DNA of 7,883 bases, taken from NCBI GenBank assembly GCA_005116795.1, contig SWDL01000356.1, positions 1 to 7,883 on the forward strand, given 5' to 3'. Numbering within the stretch: the stretch's first letter is position 1; the number at the start of each line of letters is the position of its first letter. Made by a program: the position numbers and the translations under genes. Shown in pieces: positions 1 through 5,033 of this stretch. The notes beneath the pieces are model-generated. The model was not told the origin of the DNA and made no database searches. It was given only the letters and a program-made list of their open reading frames with translations. This DNA comes from Nitrospira sp. GTDB lineage: Bacteria > Nitrospirota > Nitrospiria > Nitrospirales > Nitrospiraceae.

Positions 1-523
1 CCTCATAGTCCGCGAGGGCTTCGGGGAGTTTGCCCTGTTGCCGAAGAATATCCGCGCGAGCATAGCGCCACGAAAAATTCTGGGGAGCGAGTTGGAGCGC
101 GTTGTCATAACAGAGGAGCGCGGCCTCGAACAGTTGATACGCATGATACAACTGCCCCATCATGCCGTAGGACTCACTCAGCTCTTGTGGGGCAAGGTCC
201 TTGTTCGTGAGCGCGGTACTCAACGATTCGTATGCGGCTTTCAGTTGGTCCGCCACGATGGGCTCAAGTCCCGAGAGATTTGGTGGCGGCACCAGCTTGA
301 GGTCGGGGGCCGCCGCAGTCGGCGTGGGGGCCAGTGCGGTCGATGGTGGAGCCTGTGCCGGTTGTGATGGAGAAGCCGGTGGTTGTGCCGTGCTCGGTTG
401 TGGTGCGGGTGGCGCGGATGCGGGGGGTGGTGCTGGCGCCGGCGTATCGTCCTTGGTGCAGGCCCATAAGAGACAGAGCAATAGAACGCCGAATACGCGA
501 GAAGCATGTGAAAAAAGTGTCAT
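1..523 (-). CDS. TPR-repeat lipoprotein (C-terminus beyond the left edge)
   Basis: The reading frame opens with ATG at 523 and stays open to the window edge (174 codons seen). The first 22 residues form a lipoprotein signal: a hydrophobic core followed by the lipobox LLWAC, with Cys22 as the predicted lipidated residue. Residues about 25-80 are a Pro/Ala/Ser/Thr-rich, probably disordered linker. From about residue 116 the sequence looks like TPR helices (SESYGMMGQLYHAYQLFEAALLCYDNALQLAP is split here only in concept: small residues and Tyr at TPR spacing, ending in the typical LAP turn), followed by a second TPR starting at about 150. TPRs bind proteins, so a role as an envelope-anchored scaffold is inferred. 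The gene follows the CRTAC1-like lipoprotein on the same strand after a 143-base repeat-rich gap and may be its partner. The ribosome binding site is weak. The frame is well supported; the exact function is unknown. Confidence 0.8.
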   Translation of the reverse strand, partial: MTLFSHASRVFGVLLLCLLWACTKDDTPAPAPPPASAPPAPQPSTAQPPASPSQPAQAPPSTALAPTPTAAAPDLKLVPPPNLSGLEPIVADQLKAAYESLSTALTNKDLAPQELSESYGMMGQLYHAYQLFEAALLCYDNALQLAPQNFSWRYARADILRQQGKLPEALADYE

Positions 524-530
524 AGCTTAT

Positions 531-565
531 GTCCAAAGTCTAAAGTCCAAGGTCTAAAGTCGAAT
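531..565. repeat. Array of five 7-base repeats (GTCYAAR)
   Basis: Five consecutive heptamers can be read on the plus strand: GTCCAAA (531), GTCTAAA (538), GTCCAAG (545), GTCTAAA (552) and a decayed GTCGAAT (559). The array begins 7 bases upstream of the TPR lipoprotein start, so it may carry or disturb that gene's translation signals. Confidence 0.8.
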
Positions 566-585
566 GTAGCGGGTACCCAGCCAAA

Positions 586-604
586 GCGCCGCCGCTGGCG
601 GCGC
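586..604. repeat. Perfect GC-rich palindrome (8-bp stem, 3-base loop), REP-like
   Basis: The arms GCGCCGCC (586-593) and GGCGGCGC (597-604) are exactly complementary around GCT. No run of T follows on either strand, so this is not a standard intrinsic terminator. On the minus strand the palindrome is bordered by GGAGT before and TTTGG after, a context I associate with dispersed REP-like palindromes in several bacterial phyla. That last point is recollection, not a search result. Confidence 0.65.
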
Positions 605-638
605 ACTCCATAGCCAGAGGGTGCGATTCGTGCACCAA

Positions 639-666
639 CAAATCCCAAATCCCAAATCGTAAATCT
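639..666. repeat. Array of four 7-base repeats (YAAATCN)
   Basis: Consecutive heptamers CAAATCC (639), CAAATCC (646), CAAATCG (653) and TAAATCT (660) end exactly against the stop codon of the CRTAC1-like gene at 667-669. The unit resembles a rotated form of the array at 531-565 (YAAAGTC against YAAATCC), so both may belong to one repeat element with the palindrome between them. Confidence 0.8.
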
Positions 667-2421
667 TCATTTCCCCGTCCCTTGCCGCAACATCGTATAC
701 CGATCAATCGCCACCTCCGCCCATGACTCAATCTGTCCATCCGGCCAGTGAACACGGACAGCTTTCACCGCCGCCTCGGCTCCCAAGCCAACGAGGACAC
801 GGGCATCACTCGCCGACGCATAACTGCCATCCGTTTGCACTCGTCGCCAGAGTGACGGCTTGCCCTCACGCACCACTTCCACGCGGGCGCCAAGCATGTC
901 GCGTTGTCCCTTGGCGCCAACCACGCGCACTCCGATCCAATGGTGCCGAGTGCCCACCTGATTGAGGAACAGACGCGCCAGGCCGTTACTGTTGAGGACC
1001 AAGACATCGGTATCGCCATCATTATCCACATCGCCAAAGGCCGCGCCCCGGCTGACCTCCGGCACGGTCAACGCCGGGCCCGCTTGCGCGGACACATCGA
1101 CCAGGCGTTGGCCCTCGTGCCCACGCAGGAGTTGTTTCGGTTGCCTGAGCGGATAGCGGTCGCCCTGTCGGGCCGCGTCCGGTAAGGTGCGCACCGCGCC
1201 ATTAACGATCAACAGGTCGAGCCAGCCGTCATTGTCATAATCCATCCACTTACCGCCAAAGCCGGTATAGCGCCCCGTGGTCGTGGTGAGCCCAATCTGA
1301 ATCGTCCGGTCCGTGAACAGCCCGTTGCCCAGATTCGTGTAGAACGTATTCGTCTCGTCCATCAGATGCGTCATCACCAAGTCGTCATCGCCATCGCCAT
1401 CGAAATCTCCGGCGTCCACTCCCATGCTCGCTTCCGGCATGCCCATGCGATTCACCGCGCACCCGGCCCACAGGGCTTCGTCCTTAAAGGTCCCGTTCTT
1501 CTGATTGATCCACAGGAAGTTGGGATCGCCATCGTTCGCGACATAGAGATCAACCCAGCCGTCATTGTTGAGGTCGCTCGCGACGACGCCAAGACCAGCC
1601 CACTTCGCACTCTGGATACCCGACGGTTGGGACACATCGGCGAATGTCCCATCGCCATTGTTATGGAACAACCGGTCCGGGAGCGGCGCGAAAGCATCCG
1701 GTCCACAATAATCGTGGGCGCTGCTTTTCGCGTAGCAGAGCGGCGGCTTCGCCACGTTCACATCCACGTATTGCGTAACATAGAGATCGAGCCAGCCGTC
1801 GCGATCGTAATCGAAAAAGGTGGCACTCACCGCCCATTGGAGTGGCGGTCCGGCGATTGATGCCGACGCATTACGGAACGTCCCATCCCCATTACCCAGC
1901 AGCACGGCGATCTTGTCGTTCCGCAAGGCGACGGCCAAGTCGGGCTTGCGATCTCCATTCAAGTCCCCGCTGGCGATCGACACGGGAGTCCGGTGGACGG
2001 CATAGCGCTGACCGATCCCGAATTGGCCCTGGGGGAGCCCGTAAAGAATGGCCACCTGATCGCTGCCCGAACACGCCACCGCCATGTCGAGATGGCCGTC
2101 GCCGTTGAAGTCGTCGAGGGTCAGCGCGCGGGGATCTTTGCTGAGGTCGATCTGCATCGGCTCCTTGAAGGTGCCGTCGCCGTTGCCGAACAAGACGGAC
2201 AGCGAATTACTACTGATGTTGGTGGTGATCAGATCGGTCATCCCATCCTCATTCAAGTCCGCCGTCACGACCGCCGTTGGATTCTTTCCGACGGTGTACG
2301 TGGCAAAGTGATAGAACAGGTCGGGCGGGACAAAGGGATCCTGCCTGGGGCAGCCGAGGTGGGCAAGGGCCAGCAGGCTGAACAAGACCATCCGCGATGG
2401 TTTCATGGAAAGGGGAGACAC
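667..2421 (-). CDS. CRTAC1-like lipoprotein with FG-GAP/VCBS repeats and ASPIC/UnbV domain
   Basis: This is a 584-residue predicted exported lipoprotein. The N-terminus has a Lys/Arg, a hydrophobic core and the lipobox AHLGC (Cys24). Eight calcium-binding loops of the D-x-[ND]-x-D-G-x-x-D type, typical of FG-GAP/VCBS beta-propeller blades, lie near residues 55, 104, 153, 204, 283, 339, 394 and 464; the third has Arg in place of the loop Gly. A Cys-containing insert (CY...DYCGP, about 229-241) precedes LFHNNGDGTF, a pattern common in CRTAC1-type proteins. Residues about 494-578 form an ASPIC/UnbV domain (HHWIGVRVVG, RDMLGARVEV, VGLGAEA, VHWPDGQIESW). The family is thought to act in adhesion or protein binding, but no enzymatic role is established. 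The start is either GTG at 2421, preceded by an AGGG stretch, or ATG at 2406, which gives a tidier signal peptide. Probably co-transcribed with the downstream TPR lipoprotein. Confidence 0.9.
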   Translation of the reverse strand: MSPLSMKPSRMVLFSLLALAHLGCPRQDPFVPPDLFYHFATYTVGKNPTAVVTADLNEDGMTDLITTNISSNSLSVLFGNGDGTFKEPMQIDLSKDPRALTLDDFNGDGHLDMAVACSGSDQVAILYGLPQGQFGIGQRYAVHRTPVSIASGDLNGDRKPDLAVALRNDKIAVLLGNGDGTFRNASASIAGPPLQWAVSATFFDYDRDGWLDLYVTQYVDVNVAKPPLCYAKSSAHDYCGPDAFAPLPDRLFHNNGDGTFADVSQPSGIQSAKWAGLGVVASDLNNDGWVDLYVANDGDPNFLWINQKNGTFKDEALWAGCAVNRMGMPEASMGVDAGDFDGDGDDDLVMTHLMDETNTFYTNLGNGLFTDRTIQIGLTTTTGRYTGFGGKWMDYDNDGWLDLLIVNGAVRTLPDAARQGDRYPLRQPKQLLRGHEGQRLVDVSAQAGPALTVPEVSRGAAFGDVDNDGDTDVLVLNSNGLARLFLNQVGTRHHWIGVRVVGAKGQRDMLGARVEVVREGKPSLWRRVQTDGSYASASDARVLVGLGAEAAVKAVRVHWPDGQIESWAEVAIDRYTMLRQGTGK

Positions 2422-2645
2422 CCACCCTGCCCGTACGACTCCACTATCTGGCTGTGGGATGCCGTGACGGACAAACCGAGAGATTTTCCGAAGGGCTCAT
2501 ACGACGGCAGAGTATACGGGGCCCCCCGGCAATTCGCAACGCAGCGCGGGCCTTGGGTCTACCGTCGCCCGCAAGACCAGGTTTTCTCTGGAAGATCAGG
2601 CCTGGAATGGGATAAGATATGCACTCCTGAGGAGGAGGGTGTCCC
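2422..2645. other. Spacer between two divergent genes
   Basis: This 224-base spacer separates the leftward CRTAC1-like gene from the rightward 103-residue gene and must hold promoters for both unless transcription enters from elsewhere. An AT-richer stretch at 2611-2620 (GATAAGATAT) could be a -10 element for the rightward gene, but I see no convincing -35 at the usual distance. No long repeat or conserved ORF stands out. Confidence 0.4.
2629..2639 (+). promoter_or_regulatory. Strong Shine-Dalgarno of the 103-residue gene
   Basis: GAGGAGGAGGG contains two overlapping copies of AGGAGG (2630-2635 and 2633-2638). The second is 7 bases from the ATG at 2646, close to ideal spacing. This fixes the start of the gene and suggests efficient translation. 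Confidence 0.85.
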
Positions 2646-2957
2646 ATGGCAGAGAAGAAAACCATCGAGCTGACGATGTACGGGGTGGCGGAAGTGGTGA
2701 AGTGGTCTATCGACCGAAACAATGGTCGCGTCCCCGGCACCGATACCGCCGGACTCAAGAAGATGCAAGCCTTATTGAACGAGAAGCCCCAGAGCAGCGA
2801 CTACCTGACCTTGGACCAGTTCTGGAAGAAGGCCGTGAATATCGAGCTGACCGAAGATGAGATTCATGTCATCGACCGCTGCCTCTACGATATCCCCAAC
2901 TTCGACAACGTCCAGCTTCCTCAGATCCGCCATAAGTTTTGGCCCCAGCCGGCATAG
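2646..2957 (+). CDS. Small conserved-looking protein of unknown function
   Basis: The frame encodes 103 residues with no signal peptide or membrane segment, so it is probably cytoplasmic. The near-perfect Shine-Dalgarno supports it as a real, well-translated gene. The sequence is charged and looks mostly helical: an N-terminal segment (ELTMYGVAEVVKWSIDRNN), a middle with LKKMQALLNEKP, then LTLDQFWKKAVNIELTEDEIHVIDRCLYDI and an aromatic, Pro-ended tail (KFWPQPA). I recognise no catalytic motif and no family. It is the only plus-strand gene in the window. It is convergent with the PCP_red/lipoprotein genes and divergent from the CRTAC1-like gene, so it is probably transcribed alone. Its frame overlaps minus-strand readings that have no ribosome binding site or recognisable domain. 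Confidence 0.85.
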   Translation: MAEKKTIELTMYGVAEVVKWSIDRNNGRVPGTDTAGLKKMQALLNEKPQSSDYLTLDQFWKKAVNIELTEDEIHVIDRCLYDIPNFDNVQLPQIRHKFWPQPA

Positions 2958-2965
2958 GGTGCCGG
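2949..2965. repeat. Stem-loop spanning the stop codon of the 103-residue gene
   Basis: CCGGCA (2949-2954) and TGCCGG (2960-2965) are exact inverted arms around TAGGG, whose first three bases are the stop codon. An alternative pairing is AGGG (2956-2959) with CCCT (2967-2970). It is probably part of the transcript end together with the next hairpin. Confidence 0.5.
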
Positions 2966-2983
2966 TCCCTGACAGATAAGCCC

Positions 2984-2999
2984 GTCGCCGTGCGGCGAC
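2984..2999. terminator. Possible bidirectional terminator hairpin between convergent genes
   Basis: GTCGCC (2984-2989) and GGCGAC (2994-2999) pair perfectly around GTGC; a seventh pair would leave a 2-base loop. It sits in the 49 bases between two convergent stop codons, where a shared terminator is expected. Neither strand has a U-tract after it, so the terminator role is inferred from position, and Rho-dependent ending remains possible. Confidence 0.4.
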
Positions 3000-3006
3000 T
3001 GAGAGT

Positions 3007-3621
3007 TCAGGGCCTGCGTTCCCCTTCCCGGAGAAGGCTCTCCTGATCAGACACCAGTCGTTCCGCGCAGTACCTGGTCACCGGATCGCTGTCCGCATCC
3101 GGATCGCCGCCATCCCATAAGACCGACCGCAGATTCCACCGCACAATCGGGTAGAAAACGATCGCCGGCGACGTGAGGAGCATCAGGCCGGCCTCCGTCA
3201 GAATTTGGTCTTCTTCGATGCGGGTGCTCAGCCGCCGATAGACGCGGTCGTACCAGGTGAGGGTCGGCTGATGGCGCTCGCGGGCTTCCCGAAGCCGCTG
3301 ATAGGCCGCGAGGGCTTCGTCCTGCTCAGGTCCTGTGGTGGCCGATGGAGTGCGGACGCTCGCGTCCGGCTGGTCGGAGGAGAGACTCTTGCCGAGTGCC
3401 GGCCACTCGTGCGTGGGCCGCAGGCCCAGGTGGCGATCCCGCGCGTCCACTGCGCGATGCCAGTCGGCTTCCAGCCGGGTCAGCGACTCCGTCGCCTCGA
3501 GGTACTCGGGAGTCAGGCTGGCCAGACAGCGCCCGTCGCGCTTCAGGGCGGTCGCGCAGCCAATGAGCAGGACGGGCAACAGAAGGAGAACGGTCGCGAA
3601 CGCGAGGACAGGGTGTGTCAA
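3007..3621 (-). CDS. Lipoprotein of unknown function, TTG start
   Basis: From the TTG at 3621 the product has 204 residues and starts with a clear lipoprotein signal: hydrophobic core LAFATVLLLLPVLL and lipobox LLIGC (Cys22). The frame stays open further upstream to an ATG at 3852, but that stretch overlaps the preceding gene in another frame and looks like an antisense-type Arg/Ser-rich reading, so I reject it. No ATG or GTG exists between the upstream stop and the signal peptide. The mature part is helical and Arg/Glu-rich (about 40-63 and 99-118). A second apolar segment (GLMLLTSPAIVFYPIVRW, 145-162) could touch or cross the membrane. The C-terminus is hydrophilic. I recognise no family. 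It lies 31 bases after the PCP_red-repeat gene and is probably in its operon, as the last gene. No good ribosome binding site is visible, so translational coupling is possible. Confidence 0.75.
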   Translation of the reverse strand: MTHPVLAFATVLLLLPVLLIGCATALKRDGRCLASLTPEYLEATESLTRLEADWHRAVDARDRHLGLRPTHEWPALGKSLSSDQPDASVRTPSATTGPEQDEALAAYQRLREARERHQPTLTWYDRVYRRLSTRIEEDQILTEAGLMLLTSPAIVFYPIVRWNLRSVLWDGGDPDADSDPVTRYCAERLVSDQESLLREGERRP

Positions 3622-3652
3622 CCAGGGGCCGCGACCCAGCGTGGGGGAAGTC

Positions 3653-4660
3653 TTAGAGCGTCCCTTCCCCTTTGAGATAGCGGCGGAACCGACCCATGAG
3701 ATCAGCCCCCAACGTCCCACCGTCCGGCTTCTTTGTGGCGGGGTCATTGAAATGGTCCCGGATCTCCGCCAGGCGCTTCTCCGCCTGGTCGTTCCCCTGG
3801 AGGCGCTTCGTTTTCTGCAGCGCGGTCTCGAAGGCCTCAAAGGTGAGTTCATTGTAGCCGAAGGCCCGGATTCGCTTCACGGCTTTCATCATCGCTTCAT
3901 TTCGGAATGTGGTCAGGTGATCGGAGTCGATCTCTTTCAGGCCGAGTTTGCGCGCCCGCCGTTCGGCGGCCTTGCGGATCCCGCTCCGCACGAAGTCAGG
4001 CGACGTCTGCAAACGCTTCCAGGCTTCATCGGACCATTCGACGCGGGCCACCGGCGCATCCCATAGCCGGACCAGCGCGGCTTCGTCGATCTGCGCAATC
4101 CCCTGCTCGCGCGCCAGGTCCTCGGTGTCCCGTTGCAGCATCTGCGTGACGAAATCCATCGCAATCGGCGGCGCCTGCTGAATCTTATCCTGGAGGCGGG
4201 CCTTGGCCCCGTCCGACCAGGGCAGGGAGGGCTGCGCCACGTCCTTCAGGTCCCCGAGGGCTTCGACCTTCTCGAACAGATCCACATTGACTTCCAGGTG
4301 GCCCCGCTCGACGGCCATCTCTTCGGCGATGCGTTTGATCATCGAGCGCATGAACTCCGGCACGGTCTCCAGACGCTCGCGTGCGGAGGCCGTCCAGGCC
4401 ACCTTGCCCTTCGCGAGATCCTCGGCCGCCGCGGCCATGCCGGAATCTCCGCCCATCCCGCCCATCATCTGGCTCTTAAACTGATCGAGGATTTCACCCG
4501 TGATGTGCTGATACCCGAGCTCTTTCGCTTTCCGCTCGGCGAGCCGCTTCACCATGCCGCGAAGAAAGACAGGGGCCCGCTCCATGCGCTGGAGGGCGTC
4601 TGCGGTCCATTCAACGGAGTTCTGTTCAGTCTGGATATCAGGGTCCACAGATGTCCCCAC
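3653..4660 (-). CDS. Protein with four tandem PCP_red-like domains
   Basis: The 335-residue product contains repeats resembling PCP_red, the small helical domain at the C-terminus of the BchB/ChlB subunit of dark-operative protochlorophyllide reductase. The pattern is W-[TS]-x-x-A-x-x-R-[LM]-x-x-x-P-x-F-[VLM]-R, then a basic helix, A-E, a Gly, and a final I/V-x-x-x-x-[LF]. Repeats lie at about 16-62, 87-132, 146-200 (divergent, with an insertion, PxFVR lost) and 207-252. A possible fifth half-repeat (RIRAFGYNELTFEAFETA) lies at about 264-281. A Gly/Met-rich linker (65-78) separates the first two. There is no signal peptide and no cofactor-binding or catalytic region of the reductase, so it is not that enzyme. 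The function is unknown; the basic helices could bind nucleic acid or protein (inference). The start is GTG at 4660 or, better placed behind a GGGGA, GTG at 4648. It follows ihfB by 20 bases. Confidence 0.85.
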   Translation of the reverse strand: MGTSVDPDIQTEQNSVEWTADALQRMERAPVFLRGMVKRLAERKAKELGYQHITGEILDQFKSQMMGGMGGDSGMAAAAEDLAKGKVAWTASARERLETVPEFMRSMIKRIAEEMAVERGHLEVNVDLFEKVEALGDLKDVAQPSLPWSDGAKARLQDKIQQAPPIAMDFVTQMLQRDTEDLAREQGIAQIDEAALVRLWDAPVARVEWSDEAWKRLQTSPDFVRSGIRKAAERRARKLGLKEIDSDHLTTFRNEAMMKAVKRIRAFGYNELTFEAFETALQKTKRLQGNDQAEKRLAEIRDHFNDPATKKPDGGTLGADLMGRFRRYLKGEGTL

Positions 4661-4680
4661 TCAGGAAGCGACGACTGCGA

Positions 4681-4959
4681 CTACTGGTTAAGGAGCTCTT
4701 TCAGTTCCTTCCCGGCCTTGAAGAACGGCACCTTCTTGGCAGGGACGGCCACCGTGGCGCCGGTCTTCGGGTTGCGGCCTTCTTTCATCCGTCGGGATCG
4801 CAGCCGAAAACTGCCGAACCCTCTGATTTCGGTCTTGTCGCCGCGGTGCAGGGAGTTGCGAATACTGGTGAACATCGTATTGATGAGCACCTCGGCCTGT
4901 CGTTTCGTCAGGGTCGGCACCTGCTCGGCGACCTTTTCGATGATCTGCGCTTTCGTCAT
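4681..4959 (-). CDS. ihfB: Integration host factor beta subunit / HU-family DNA-bending protein
   Basis: This 92-residue protein matches the full length of the bacterial HU/IHF family. It has the N-terminal helical dimerisation part (MTKAQIIEKVAEQ...LTKRQAEVLINTMF), the signature EIRGFGSF at 44-51, the beta-arm motif GRNPKTG at 61-67 with Pro64 as the base-intercalating residue, and the closing PFFKAGKELKELLN. The EIRGFGSF form and the start MTKAQIIEKVA resemble IHF beta more than HU, and its position near rpsA matches the rpsA-ihfB order known in Escherichia coli. As a dimer it bends DNA in the nucleoid; whether it pairs with an IHF alpha or acts as a homodimer cannot be seen here. A good Shine-Dalgarno AAGGAG (complement at 4967-4972) lies 7 bases from the ATG. 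The next gene begins 20 bases downstream. Confidence 0.93.
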   Translation of the reverse strand: MTKAQIIEKVAEQVPTLTKRQAEVLINTMFTSIRNSLHRGDKTEIRGFGSFRLRSRRMKEGRNPKTGATVAVPAKKVPFFKAGKELKELLNQ

Positions 4960-4966
4960 CAGGATG

Positions 4967-4972
4967 CTCCTT
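4967..4972 (-). promoter_or_regulatory. Shine-Dalgarno of ihfB
   Basis: On the minus strand AAGGAG is followed by 7 bases and the ATG at 4959. The 74-base gap before ihfB is the longest after rpsA in this cluster, leaving room for an internal promoter, but I see no clear -35/-10 pair. Confidence 0.8.
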
Positions 4973-5033
4973 CGGCTGCCGGTGAGCGGCCTTCCACTCT
5001 AGCCCGCCTGCGGTCTCTGGCGCCTGCCGATCG

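Noticed and set aside
586..604. Intrinsic terminator for the CRTAC1-like gene
   Set aside because: The stem is strong but no T-run follows on the minus strand, and the flanking arrays point to a repeat element.
531..666. CRISPR array
   Set aside because: The repeats are 7 bases, contiguous and without spacers, and no cas gene is present.
1366..1860. 164-residue plus-strand reading, Ile/Val/His-rich
   Set aside because: It is the complement of the regularly spaced Asp/Gly codons of the FG-GAP repeats. It has no ribosome binding site and no domain.
2582..2620. Sigma-70 promoter for the 103-residue gene
   Set aside because: A possible -10 (TAAGAT at 2613-2618) exists, but the nearest -35-like stretch (TTTTCT at 2582-2587) is about 25 bases away, outside the usual spacing.
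1993..2673. 226-residue plus-strand reading crossing into the divergent spacer
   Set aside because: It overlaps the start of the CRTAC1-like gene and the start of the 103-residue gene in a different frame, has biased composition and no recognisable motif.
2444..2758. 104-residue minus-strand reading overlapping the start of the 103-residue gene
   Set aside because: It has no ribosome binding site, and the plus-strand gene has a near-perfect one.
3622..3852. N-terminal extension of the lipoprotein frame to an ATG at 3852
   Set aside because: Most of it (3653-3852) overlaps the end of the PCP_red-repeat gene in another frame, is rich in Arg/Ser as a shadow reading, and would bury the lipoprotein signal inside the protein.
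3653..4660. Evidence for (bacterio)chlorophyll synthesis
   Set aside because: Only the small PCP_red-like module is present. The nitrogenase-like catalytic part and all other pathway genes are absent.
4133..5002. 289-residue plus-strand reading across ihfB and the PCP_red-repeat gene
   Set aside because: It lies antisense to two well-supported genes, with His/Arg-rich composition typical of complementary-strand readings.
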